From Phallusia mammillata (taxonomy: Eukaryota > Chordata > Ascidiacea > Phlebobranchia > Ascidiidae), in the NCBI GenBank assembly GCA_003260075.1, contig QLIY01000333.1, positions 7,400 through 71,399 of the forward strand: a DNA stretch of 64,000 nucleotides. The letters run 5' to 3'. The translations under genes were made by a program, and so were the position numbers. Of this stretch, positions 1 to 12,100 are shown piece after piece. Position 1 is the stretch's first letter; each line of letters begins with the position of its first letter. The notes beneath the pieces are model-generated. The model saw only the letters and a program-made list of their open reading frames with translations, did not search any database and was not told the DNA's origin.

Positions 1-82
1 TTCTGTTCGATGCCACAACTGGGTTTAACCGAAAATAGTTAACAAGTAAATATTACTGACTTTTTTACGCTTGTATTTCCAG

Positions 83-1005
83 CAACAAACCAATGCACAA
101 GGTTGGTCGCTGTCCAATGATAGATTGTTTTTGCTGGTTCGGACCAGTTATTTCAAGCAATGGAGAAGCTCGTACAATGGTTCGTACGCCATCTACGATA
201 CAAGCAAGTGAGAAGGCAAAAGGCTTTAAATTGGCATTCACATTCTGCAACATTTTACTCACAAAAACAATCATTAAAATTTAAAAAGCTGTTCCTGCCA
301 GATATAATGTAAACATGGCATTGCTCTTCGACAGTTCTTCGTATTTTACGATATCTGACTTTATCCTGCTCATGAAGGCGTCTCGTATGGGGCGTGGAAC
401 CTTCGGTTGATGTTTATAATAAACCTGCTGGAAGAGCAATACTCGTTTATAAAAACCATTTTATCAGAAATTTTTAAAACATGCCTAAATATAGCAAATA
501 TATACTAATTTCTAAATCATTGTTTTATTTGGGACCAAGATTAAAACCATTCTTTTGTTTAGTACTATTCCTCTGTTAACCTTGTCCGACGACAACGTCC
601 AGTATATCCGATGGTCAGGGGGGGGGGTATTTCTAAATCATTGTTTTATTTGGGACCAAGATTAAAACCATTGTCTTTTGTTTAGTACTATCCCTCTGTT
701 AACCTTGTCCGACGACAACGTCCAGTATATCCGATGGTCACCAACTGGACACGGTGTGGTCTGGGTGCTTCAAAACGACATGTACTACCTTAATGACGTC
801 ACACAGGGTGATGCGGCTGTGCTGAGACTAACAAGCAACGGCGAAAAGAATCGAATTCTTAATGGAATTCCCGACTGGGTTTATGAAGGTATAAGCTACT
901 GACAAAGCGTCTTAAACCACGTGGGTTATTTGCACCAATCAAAAGCCATGTGTTTAATAACACAACTGGGATAGAGCTCGCTAACACAGGAACTCACACT
1001 AGACA

Positions 1006-1079
<74 letters not shown>

Positions 1080-4000
1080 GTGTGTTCTTGCGTTAGTAGC
1101 TCTACCCACAACCAAGGCTTTTTTCCATTTGACCGTTTTTAAGACCTGATTTTACAATGTAACTCAATGTATCAATTAAAATCAAAGACAATAAAAAAGG
1201 GGGGGGGGTTTTACGCCATCTATCGGTATGCAGCAAACTTCTAGTAGTGTGTGTTCTTGCGTTAGTAGCTCTACCCACAACCAAGGCTTTGACCGTTTTT
1301 AAGACCTGATTTTTTTGACCGTTTTTAAGACCTGATTTTATTTTGACCGTTTTTAAGACCTGATTTACAATGTAACTCAATGTATCAATTAAAATCAAAG
1401 ACAATAAAAAATCTGTTTTATTCATAATCATAATTTGAAGTAACTTATATGTAGTTTATAAATTCCTATAGTAGGCAAAGTGACATCAGTACGAAAAAGA
1501 TTAAATTTTGTTGTTGTAATTTACAGAGGAGATGGTATTCACCAATAACAATCTTTTCTGGTCGCCTGACAGCCAATATCTCGCCTACATAATAACTAAC
1601 GACACAGATGTGGAACTTATCGAATTTTCCAAATATAATAATCTTAAATACCCGGAAATGGTAAGTTTAGAAAGGATTTTATTTTTGTCGACCATGCCAA
1701 TTAATGTTTTAACTAATCGCCTACTGTAAATTTATGTATAATATTGGTGTGTTCGATTTGCCGTCAATACGAGTTAGCCTAGTGTTTGAAAGAAATTTTA
1801 GTTTAAAAAATGGAAAAAAAATTCTCGGGTAAATTTTTAATCCCTTGCAAGATTTATCTGTAAAAAAATGTGAGGCAAAACTTATTTAAACACTTTATTA
1901 TTTTATGCTTTTCAAATAGGTATATTTTTAATTGCTTTTTTGTAAGATCAAAGTAGCTTACCCGAAAGCCGGCACGGTCAATCCTCGGGTTAAGGTTGTC
2001 GTCTACAACGTGATCAACCAAACCAGCGATGATATTATTGTTGAAGCGCCTACAAACCTGATCGGAGAGTAAGATTTGCTGTTATGTTTCTGCGTAAAGG
2101 TTCCGTATAAACAGTTACTAATTTGACTCAAAATAAACTGTGTTTATCACAAATCTGTGTATTTTAGTTTGAAAACAAACAAAAAACAGTTTTTCGTTTG
2201 ACTGACAATTCGTTATCACATTAAGTCTGCAACGTTGCCTTAGCCTTGAAGACAACCTTCTGGTACACAGTTTTAATTTTAAGTTCACACGTAAATGATC
2301 TTTACTTGCAGTGACCACCTCTTCAGTCGTCTGTATTGGTATCCTGACTCCCAAGCATTCCTGGTGTATTGGATGAATCGAATTTCCAACATATGCGTTC
2401 CTCAGTTGTGCGTGGTCGGTGGGGATTGCACGGTTGTACAGGTAAGAAAATAAGAATATGCACTAAATACTTAAAACTAGAGTTGTAAGTCAGGCCGGGT
2501 TTCGGGCTTGTACTTTCGGGTTTGGGTCTAATTGTAGGCCCGTTTACAACTCTGCTTTAAACGGCCCGAACTTTCGTGATCAGGTTCAGGCTTTAAGTTC
2601 AAATAAAACGAACTTGATTCGGGCCTGAATTTACCCGTCGCATCGTTTGTGCCACAGTATTACCAACTTTCGGGCAGACTGTCTTGTGTTTTCCGGTATG
2701 GGCCTCAATTTTAAGACTGCTCACAAGTTCACAACCTTGAGACAACCAATAAACGTGTTCACACACAAAACAGCTTCAAGCAAAAAGGCCTATAAACATT
2801 TTACGGGGGGGGGGCTGTATTTTCCGGTATGGGCCTCAATTTTAAGACTGCTCACAAGTTCACAACCCTGAGACAACCAATAAACGTGTTCACACCAGAC
2901 ATGGGGCAATTCGTATTCGTCATTCGTATTCGAATGCATTCGGGGGGGGGGGCACTATGGAATATCTCACGACCGGTAGCAGCGTTCTGACGTCATTAGA
3001 CGGATATGACACATTAAATGGGTGGATTTACTTCCGGGCTGCATATCCATTGCCACGCAACCGAGGGGGGGGGGACACTATGGAATATCTCACGACGGGT
3101 AGCAGCGTTCTGACGTCATTAGACGGATATGACGCAGTGAATGGGTGGATTTACTTCCGGGCTGCATATCCATTGCCACGCAACCGAGGGGGGGGGGAGA
3201 AGGTTTAATTATTTTACATGAAGGTTGCAAAAGAAGAGAGTTCGACTGGCTGGATCGGGAACGGTGGAGTCCCATTTAGACCAATACTTCTTAGTGACGT
3301 AGATCGATCGTTTTACACAATCTTTTCCAACCCGGAAGGCTACTGGCACCTAGCGGTGGTAAATCTCACCGTAAGTTTAACAAAAAACGAATTCTTGAGT
3401 TGGAATATGAACTTTCATTTAAACGAAAATTCGGCCATGAAAATCAAACAAAGGTAAAACAATAAAATGTTATCTTTCAGACAAGGGGGGGGGGGCCACT
3501 ACTTGTACCTTTGCAAGCAGTGTTACACAATTGTATAACAGACGTTTCAACCGCATTAGGCAAATGCATCATATCCCCAAGACTGTTATTTGTACTTGTT
3601 ACTATAAAACCGTGCAATGATTTCATTTGTTTTTTGAGTTATGTTTTGTATTTTAGAGTACCAGTGGCGAGCAATTCACCTGTTCCACAAGAAGACTGGG
3701 ATTGCATGACTTGTGATATGGATGCAAACAGGTCAGGGATAGAGTCTCTACTATGGACTATATATCTCTACCCTTCTAAATCATCAGTTACCCAATACAG
3801 TTGCTTGGCCCATACGCAAATGCATATCATCAAAGAACCCATATGTGTAATATTAGGTTAAAGAGACGCAATTGTGATACGATTCGTTGTACAATGTATC
3901 CCCCCAATAATGAGCACATTCTTTGTGAGCGCCTGTCAGATACACTTGACATTGACAATAGTTGCAGCAAATTTTCGCCATTTGTGCCTCAGTTATAGTG

Positions 4001-5043
4001 TTAAACAGCGTCCCAACAAAGGGTCGCTATGCTTCCACTCGGTAATTGTTAGTGCCATCAAAAGTAACATATTCTCAAAATGTCTGCTGGTACACGGTTT
4101 ACAGTTGCAAGGGGGTAAAGTACATGCATCTAAAACTTTTTAACAAACCTAAACAGTTGATATTGTTTACACAATTTATGCCGAGTGTAATATCAGGCCT
4201 GAATCAAGTCCGATTTATTCAAACTAAAGCCCGAACCCGACCCGAAAAGCCCGGCCCTACTTATAACTCTTACAAGGTCACTGCGCCACTGCTTTAATAA
4301 CATACATTTCCAAACATTACTCGCATTTTAGGTGTCAATGGGTGACGCCTAGTTACAGTCCGACCTTGAAGTATGTTGCTATGAACTGTGGAGGCCCGGA
4401 TGTACCGATGTCAACACTGCAAGTGGTCGACAACAATGGAAACTACGGCACACCTGAAGTTGTTTATAACAACAGTCACCTAATTGAAAACAAGGCGATG
4501 GTAAAAAAATGTTCAAATTTTTGTTAGTTGTTATTCTTTAACTACGGGTTAGAAATCTTGAAAATGAGTAAAAATACAGAAATATTTTGAGCAAAAAGAT
4601 CAAAGCCAGTATTTGCGCGTAAAATATCACAACGTTTTGACAGTTTCTTTTGTCATCGTCAAGTTTGCTTAGAATATTTAAAACCGTGTTTTTGTATCTA
4701 GAGTACCATAATTTCAACACGTACAAAATATTTTTTTGAAATAACATTTGTGGCGAAACAAAACTATTCTAACGCATATTTTGGACTTCATCAAAAGGCA
4801 TATTCGTCACTTTTTAAGAGAAAAACCTTAATTTTGTATCTTTCTAAGCAAACAAAATATTGCAACGCTCAATTTGGACTCTAGCAACAAAGAAAATCGT
4901 CACATTTCAGGAAATAGACGACAATTTCATGTCTTTAAAACCAAACTAAGTGTTTGTGGCAATTCTAGGTAAAATGGCCGGTAAAAGAATATGGGCAACT
5001 CGACAGCAGCACGGGCGTTCAGTTTCTCTACCAAATGTTTAAA

Positions 5044-5124
<81 letters not shown>

Positions 5125-7688
5125 GGTAAATTTAAAGTCAAGTTTGCGAACACTGACATTTGTACTTTTTGGGACTCGAGGTTGTTTGGCTGATTGCCAT
5201 GTATGTACGCAGGGTTTTCATTGATTTAAACCTAAAAAGCAGACCAGAAAAATATTACTTTGACCAAAAATCAAATCAAATGAATTGAAAACAAATCTTT
5301 GTAACCATCAACTTTTTTAGGTTTTTAACGCGAATGATGAATAACCAGCGCATTCCTCTTCTTTTTTATTGTAATATATAATGTACAGAGAAGTGTACCG
5401 GTATCAACAGATAACAGACAATTAAATCACCCAAAATGCTTTAACGCCAATTTGAAACAGTGGATTTTCGTTGTAATTTCAATGACAAAAAATCAAGAAA
5501 CTTTGTGTTTGTTCAGGTGGACACGAAGTTGGGCGGCCATCCACATGGTCAGCCAGTATGACATCATAGTAGCCAGTCTGGACGCGAGAGGAAGTGGTTA
5601 CCGGGGCGACGGCATCATGCATATGTTGTACAAGAAGATAGGTAAGTTTATAGCAAATGGGGGGTAAACACAATGATTTTGCGGTAATCATCTGCCTTGA
5701 CTACTGTTGTGGTAAAATGTTAAGTATATCGTCCACTTAAAGCTTAATTAAGCAACTTAAATAAGGAATTTGACATTGTCAACAATAATTTAGTTTAAAT
5801 GCATCACAGTAAATTATTTTTAGGTCAACTTGAGAAGAAAGACACCACTGAAGTTGCGCAACACTTTGCCAGCCAATCATGGATCGACGAGACGCGCATT
5901 GCATTGTGGGGCTGGAGTTACGGGGGTTATACAACAACTTTTACAATATGTAAGCAAAAGATTAGTCATTTAACGTTTATCATTACGACAAAGCAGGTTT
6001 GGAGACCAACCAATACCCTACAACATGGTTGCGCAACGACAGTTTGGTGGAACCACAAAATTGTGGCCCGACGTCTTAAAACACAAAAAATCTGCTTTTT
6101 GTCTGGTGGTTGTGGCGAGACCGGTGTCTTCCTTCTACCTCACGAACAAGCTCTCAGTGCAACAAAAACTTCCTTACGACAAATCGTGTAATTTCACTGC
6201 AAATGTATGCTTTGCTAAAAACTCGACTAGAAAACAAGCACGCTTAGTAAACAAAAAGGCAAAAGTTTTCAGTTAAATTAATACATTGAAATCGTTTTCG
6301 AGGCCAAGTGGACAGGGTCGCGAAAATTTTGTCACTATTTGAGTACCCCTGCTCAACACAACCAGAAAGAACTACGATTATGCTATTAGCTCGGAGATAA
6401 CGCCAAGAACGAACGTTACAACAACCAAACCAAAATGAGTGAAACTAACGAAATGTATACTTTCAGCTGAAGGAGCTGGTGTTTTCAAATGCGGGTTTGC
6501 CGTTGCTCCTCTTGCTTCCAGATTTTATGGGGGGGGGGTATGTCTCCCCTTCAGGGAAGGGGACCCATAACTAACCAAAAATATACTTTCAGCTGAAGGA
6601 GCTGGCGTTTTCAAATGCGGGTTTGCCGTTGCTCCTCTTGCTTCCAGATTTTATTATGGTAAGTTGAAAAGGGATTTTTCTGAGCTTTTTCGTTATGTTC
6701 TGTGATTTACAACATAATGCCCCAACATATTTTATGCAGACAGCATCCACACTGAACGATACATGACAATGCCGGACGACAACAAAGATGGATATGACAA
6801 ATGTTCAATCCTTAACTCCAACTTACAAAACTTTAAAAAGGTATTATTGATTATTAACAATACTACACATAAAAAATAAGCCAACAAACATTGTATGGAA
6901 CATCAAAACATATTTATAATAAAAGCTGCTGGAAGAGCAATTATCATGTAAGATACAATGGGTACTTCTTATATTTCTTATGGTTTCTTATATGTGTATA
7001 ACACAGCAACAAAACTTTCTATTTCAAAGGATTTAATTCAACAATCATTTGTTGTTATTACAGGCTCAATATTCTATCATCCATGGTACAGCTGATGACA
7101 ATGTTCACTTTCAAAATGCTGCACTTATCACAAAAGCTCTGATAGAAGCTGATGTGGATTTTGATGATTTTGTAAGTGTTTCAGTTTCTGTTTACATACA
7201 CACAATAAAATCTCACCAATGTTTCTAAAGCTCCAAGCTATTTAATTTGAAACATGAAAGTACACTAGTGCTATTCCAAAGAAAAAATAGTTCTCTTATT
7301 AATTTTTAGTCCATGCTCCAGTTTCTTCTTCCGGCACAAAATAAAATGCTTTCTAGGCTTTTAAAGGCTACAAGCAAACATTTCAAACTTTTTCTCAAAC
7401 ATGCAAATTTACCAGTATAGTGAAAAAATGTCACCTCTTTATTTTTAGTATTATGCTGATGAAGCACATTCTGTAAACAGTGGACTTAATGCCAATGATC
7501 ACATCTACAAGCAACTGACAAGAAAAGTTCAACAATGCTTTAACCTACAAGCACCTGCAAATCAGAGATCCACAAGCACAATAGATAAAAGCCTTGACCA
7601 AGCATATGCAAGAAGTAAACTGCTTGACAATGAGGCCAAAATATTTTTTGATGAAATTGAAAGTCAAGGAAAGGAACAATATGATTAA
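83..7688 (+). CDS. DPP4: Dipeptidyl peptidase IV-type serine exopeptidase (S9B family), 5' end outside window
   Basis: Type II membrane or secreted peptidase that removes N-terminal dipeptides (DPP4/FAP group). Exons read: 83-207, 686-888, 1527-1660, 1947-2068, 2312-2441, 3224-3370, 3657-3731, 4332-4500, 5517-5641, 5824-5949, 6593-6658, 6740-6840, 7064-7171, 7449-7688 (about 622 aa visible). Beta-propeller part: YFKQWRSSY, then DWVYEEEMVF, whose double Glu (substrate N-terminus anchor) is split across the 888/1527 splice, and GWIG. Alpha/beta-hydrolase part: [10 protein letters not shown], nucleophile motif GWSYGG, Asp in [10 protein letters not shown] and His in DEAHS. The triad is complete, so it is unlike the inactive DPP6/DPP10 group. 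Splice phases do not match between 3370 and 3657 or between 4500 and 5517, so at least one exon is missing at each place; G runs lie at both. About 45 residues extend past the usual end at QCF. The N-terminal membrane anchor is upstream. DPP4 versus FAP cannot be separated here. Confidence 0.93.
340..445. repeat. Dispersed repeat with core GGAAGAGCAAT
   Basis: About 100 bases shared with 13060-13165: both carry GATGAAGGCGTCTCGTATG or a close variant, then CGGTTG, TTTATAAT and GCTGGAAGAGCAAT. Partial matches to the last motif occur at 6926-6941, 42753-42766 (reverse) and 43171-43181. It lies in a peptidase intron. The family is not identified. Confidence 0.5.
563..617 (+). pseudogene. Truncated second copy of peptidase exon 2
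   Basis: This repeats, with one base difference, the acceptor and first 55 bases of the real exon at 686-888. It stops dead at the G run 618-627, after which the intron and exon start again. It has no donor site and cannot be spliced. It is best explained as an unmerged allelic copy. Confidence 0.75.
1006..1078. repeat. G73 homopolymer
   Basis: An uninterrupted run of 73 G in a peptidase intron. The bases right after it (1079 on) recur at about 1247, past a second run (G10 at 1199-1208), so the two runs bracket a duplicated segment. Frames through it give only polyglycine or polyproline and are not genes. Confidence 0.9.
1288..1366 (+). repeat. Minisatellite, about 27-bp unit, three copies
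   Basis: The unit GACCGTTTTTAAGACCTGAT is repeated three times with short T-rich spacers. The same unit occurs once at about 1130-1155 in the upstream duplicate. Intronic. Confidence 0.8.
2478..2554. mobile_element. Very short hAT-type MITE (GGGCC-rich family)
   Basis: Ends TAGAGTTGTAA and TTACAACTCTG are inverted repeats. The flanks CTTAAAAC (2470-2477) and CTTTAAAC (2555-2562) form an 8-bp target-site duplication with one mismatch. It is 77 bp long and belongs to the same family as 14520-14836 and 51521-52134. Confidence 0.7.
2953..3186 (+). repeat. Direct repeat, two about 112-bp copies bounded by G runs
   Basis: Copies at 2953-3064 and 3075-3186 differ at only a few positions. They are separated and flanked by G10-11 runs (2942-2952, 3065-3074, 3188-3197). 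Both copies are open in one frame (start of each: [11 protein letters not shown]), but there is no suitable splice signal and no likeness to the peptidase. Treated as intronic duplication. Confidence 0.7.
5044..5123. repeat. G80 homopolymer
   Basis: 80 G in a row inside the interval (4501-5516) where at least one exon of the peptidase, covering the start of the hydrolase domain, should lie but is not found. Confidence 0.9.
6467..6528 (+). pseudogene. Truncated second copy of peptidase exon encoding EGAGVFKCG
   Basis: Acceptor and 62 bases are nearly identical to the exon at 6593-6658, including [15 protein letters not shown]. The copy ends at the G10 run 6529-6538 and lacks a donor. The downstream copy is complete, has a good donor (gtaagt) and joins in phase to 6740, so it is the functional one. 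Confidence 0.75.
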
Positions 7689-7733
7689 ACAAGATAACAT
7701 ACTTTGATGGTTTAACACTTCTTGAACAATATC

Positions 7734-7739
7734 AATAAA
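7734..7739 (+). terminator. Poly(A) signal of the peptidase gene
   Basis: AATAAA, 45 bases after the stop codon at 7686-7688, in AT-rich 3' UTR. Confidence 0.7.
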
Positions 7740-9181
7740 CATTTTTGTTAATTTTCACATTCATAAAGGAAAACCATACCTAGTTTGAGATCAAGATAAC
7801 ATTTCGGAATACAACTACACAACACTATTAAAGTTGTTTTGTTGACAACTGTGTAAAACTTAACTAACACATCAAAGAATAAACTCTAATTCACATGTTT
7901 CACAAGTAAAAACTTTTGCCAATTGTGAGCAATTTATCCATTTACTTTCTGTCTAATTTATTTGATCATTTTTCCGAAGTGTATTTTTTTCAAAAGTCAG
8001 ATTTATTTTACACACTGAAAATAAAGCTTTTGATCAGAACAGTAATTCTGCTATTGGTGTAAAATTTTAACAATACATGTAATACACCATGGTAACATTT
8101 TTGCAGCAAAATTGTAAACTTAGCAGATTGCAAGTAAAATGCACTACATACTAAAGATGTATGTGCGATTGTTACGCATGTGCAAATGATTAAATGGGGG
8201 GGGGGGCTAAAATGCACTACATAGTACTAAAGATGTATGTGCGATTGTTACGCATGTGCAAATGATTAAATGAACACTGTTTTTTTCTGGTGAAGTAGCT
8301 TACCTCCAGAATCAACTATAATTTTGTACTGGACATTTGGGCATGTGTTCTTTTTTCTCGTCAGGATTTTGTACTGTTAAATTTAACACTTGACATAGTA
8401 GGCTAAAAAAAGTGAAGAGTAAAAAATTAAACAACTTCCGACTAAAACTAGAGAAAACCACTAGATTAACTTTTTTGCTGCAAACAAACAAGTGCTACGT
8501 AAAAAAGTAAGGTACCAACTTGTTTTTCAAAGCGACAAGGATGGACTTAGCAGTCAGTAGTCAAAAACCCCGCTCGAATTTTGTCACGTGACCTTTTTAC
8601 CACATAAATCTTGGAAGAAATCAGTCCTTTCGCTAGACAAAATCCATACAAAGTAGTCATTTATTAAAGGGGCGCAAAAAATACGGTTCGCATTGAAATT
8701 TAAAATACGNGTCACGTGACTGGCCCGAGTTTCATCTCATGGTTTATAATCTCTTTGGGAGAAATCAGTCCTTTCGCTAGAAAAAATCCATACAAAGTAG
8801 TCATTTATTAAAGGGGCGCAAAAAATACGGTTCGCATTGAAATTTAAAATACGCCTTGATATTTTTTCTAGTTTATTTTGTAACGAAATCCAGTAAACAG
8901 TTCATAACAATGTAAAAAATTATCTGGTAATTTTTTTTCGACCAACGGAAGCAGAAGGTAGGTGAATAATAATTCATCAGAAAAACATCAGGGTGGTAGA
9001 GAAATATTTCATAGAAATGAAAATTTGTGTACACTTCACATCATGTAGCGACGGCATATATTTGGTATGTTTGAAGATAAACTGGAACAACCAGCATTTT
9101 TGGCCACTAGGTGACGACGATGAGTTCACGATCCCGCTGCTTTTTGATTTCGCTCAAAACGCCATCTTCAGTTCGCGGAAA
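7740..9181. other. Intergenic region between two convergent 3' ends
   Basis: No gene seen. It separates the 3' end of the peptidase gene (plus) from the 3' end of the GABA-A beta gene (minus). A direct repeat of about 90 bp surrounds the G11 run at 8196-8206. A second one, about 95 bp, has copies near 8612-8709 and 8760-8854, with a single N at 8710 directly after the first copy. A reverse AATAAA at 8872-8877 is a candidate poly(A) signal for the beta subunit gene. Confidence 0.7.
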
Positions 9182-12100
9182 TCAAAAAAAGTTGTAAAAT
9201 GTCCAGTAGACAAAATTGAAGATGGCAAAAGAGGCAGGAAAGGCAATGCGAGCTACTTTGTCTATTATACTGACATCCCGTATTGCTGGGACTTTCAGGG
9301 TTGAAATGGTCCGTCTTGCTCGTGCACTCAGACCGTACGATTTCCCCACACTTTTGGCATCTGCATTTCCTCGCCTTCTTGATGTTAGGTTGGACAAACG
9401 ACGGCCTTTACCCTGAAATGTCAAACATAAAAGAATGATTCGACTTTTGGTAGACAATCTTATGTCGAAGAATTCTTCGTAAGTGGGTATTTTTTTCGCC
9501 TAGACATTAGGGATTGTATGTTGTACTTATTGTAGCCCACGCGTACTGTAACTTAACACACAGAGTGTTAGAATACAACGCATACTTGTTAAAGATAAGT
9601 GCCTTATTCATAGACTCAATTGAGACTTTGGACTAAAAACTATAGTAAGTTAAGGTAAATTGTTAGGTTTAGTTATTGCAAAATAATAAGTTTTCAAATT
9701 CAGTAATTTTGGCAATTTCGTAATTAATCCTTCGACAACAACATGCAAAAATTGCAGTTTAAAAACTAAACCAAGTACAGAAAAACAGAAAAAAACACCA
9801 TTGTATAAAGTGCCAAATTACAGGAAAACAAAAGGAATGAAGAGCAAATTCACAAACACAGCCCTAACCTGAGTTCGCAGGCTGACTTGTCGCCGTCTCG
9901 CAACATTATTATGGGTTAGTCGTGGTGAAATGGCTACTCCTGGCATTGCCAGCCCTCCAGGTGAGTGTATTACAACGCCACGTGGCTGAGAGTTGTGAGG
10001 TGACTCTGGGTAGTTGTTCACCTCGTTGACATTGGTACTGAACTGGGCACTAAAATTTGCTGTTTTCTCCTTTTCTTCTTCCTGCAAACAAGTGTAGCGA
10101 AATTTTGTTTGCTTGTTGGTTTTTGTCACCGTTACTTTATTGTTTTCATTCTTTTTCGTTGTGGCACCTTGGTTACGTCTGTGTTGTGGCACCCTCGCTG
10201 CTTTGTAAAGCTTTGATTGCGCCGGAATGTGCCTTCCTGTTCCGCATGCCTTTAATAGGGCGTCGCTAGTCGACGATATTGCTTTTTCTCTGGGCGCCGT
10301 GAAACGCGGTGATGTTGGTGTTGGGTTGCCACGTGCCCGGTGTAACGTTGTGTTTTTACATTGTTTTAAGTATAAGTCTGCGCCCATAAGCTAAACCAGT
10401 TTGCTGGAGTAGTTGACTTCAGTGGTGAGCCGTTATTGCAGGGTTCTGGACCCGTTACGAATTAAGTAAGCAGGCTTGGTGCATGAGACCAATTTATCAG
10501 GCCTGCCGATATATATCGGTAACACAAGCTTTTTGTTAAAATCATTAAATAGGACATTGGATTTTTCCATCGAACTAAAGTTTAGTTTACTAAACAAAAG
10601 AAAAACAAGCATTGTTCATGTCGAAATCAATACAGTTATTCAAATTAAAAAAATATTTAGGACATAGATGTCGTCACTGGTTGGGATGGGATTGGGTTTC
10701 TCCCCATAGAGAAAACAGCAAAAAAATTACGTACTTTTTGGGGTTTTGCAATCATATTGATTTTATGAAGAAGATTGTTTTATCGATATCTCTAAAAACC
10801 TTTCGGTAATCTTCAAAATGTCCAAGGTCCTACGGTTTTTGCGTCATGGCAAGTAAATATTTACAATCATAACTAGAAAACATTACTCAGTATCTGTTTG
10901 CGGCGTTTCGTGTATTTTTATCGCGATATTTTCTTTTTGCCAAGTGAAAGAATTTTTACTCACGTGTACGAAAAAAACTGTAAAGACCAAAACATTGCTC
11001 TTCAATTTTATCCAGCAATTTTTCATTTACCTCAAGAGCATCCACTAGTCTTTGTCGCAGCCTCTTTCTTGTCAGTCTTGCGATATTTCCATAATAAGTG
11101 CAATTCACCATAGCGTATTCCAACAGAGCAAGAAACACAAACACGAAGCAGCAAATGAGATAAACGTCTAAAGCTTTAATATCCGGAATCTTGGGCAAAG
11201 ATTGTCTTACATTGGTGCTGATCGTTGTAATGGTCAGAACAGTGGTAATTCCTGGAATACAATATATTTATTTAACAAAGTAGATTTTAAAGGGAGATTA
11301 AAGGCAATGCCAAGAAAAGGTTTTAACCAACAAAAGTGTTTTCGTAACTCGAAAAAATACGGCCCTTTTTATGTATTCAAGTTTTTGTGAATTACTTTCC
11401 TAGATTACAATCTACAAAGTCGAGTTATTTTACCATTTTTTTAGGGGATATCTGACTTCGTCTAAGAAACACTGAAAGTTGGACCGAATCCAGGTTGATA
11501 ACCATTAAATTAAGGATAGTCTATGCAAAGTTACCGATTTTTTTTCTTACTTTGCCGTTGATACAAAAACATAACATTTAGAATTCGGTCGTTGGATAAC
11601 TTGTCAAAAATAAAACATATTTTTAAAACGTTGCGACCTAGTTGTTTTGTCGGTGTGATTTCTCTTCAATTTGTAAACAGTTCGTATTTAGTGTTTTGTC
11701 TCGTAAATTAACTGCTCATAATTTACTTTTATTTTAATTGAATTGTTAACAATTATATTAAAAATACAATTTTCGAAAATTTGTTAATCTAGCTAAAATT
11801 TAATAAAAAAACAAATTTGAAGGTAAAACGCAAAAAAGTAAACACTTTTTGCATTTTGAAATACAGAATGGAAAAACAGATAAAATGTGTTGTATGACTT
11901 ACCTAGTGAAACCCTCGCGGCCGTTGCTTCATGGTTTATCCAAAACGAAACCCAGCTGAGGATTGTTATAAGTGAACAGGGTAGGTAGGTTTGCAGAATG
12001 AAGAATCCGATATTTCTCTTTAAACGGAAACTCAAAGAAACGCGAGGATATGAACCTGTAACCACAATACAGCATCAGTTTAACACAATGTGACACAAAG

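Noticed and set aside
926..1111. Open frames of polyproline or polyglycine across the long G and C runs (also at 4991-5224, 14113-14400, 18906-19097, 27582-27767, 51665-51877, 53327-53509)
   Set aside because: They exist only because homopolymers lack stop codons; no splice support, no conserved flanks, and the runs look artefactual.
2957..3208. An in-frame tandem 38-residue repeat protein ([11 protein letters not shown]...)
   Set aside because: The two copies are a DNA duplication at G runs, inside a peptidase intron, without splice sites or resemblance to the peptidase.
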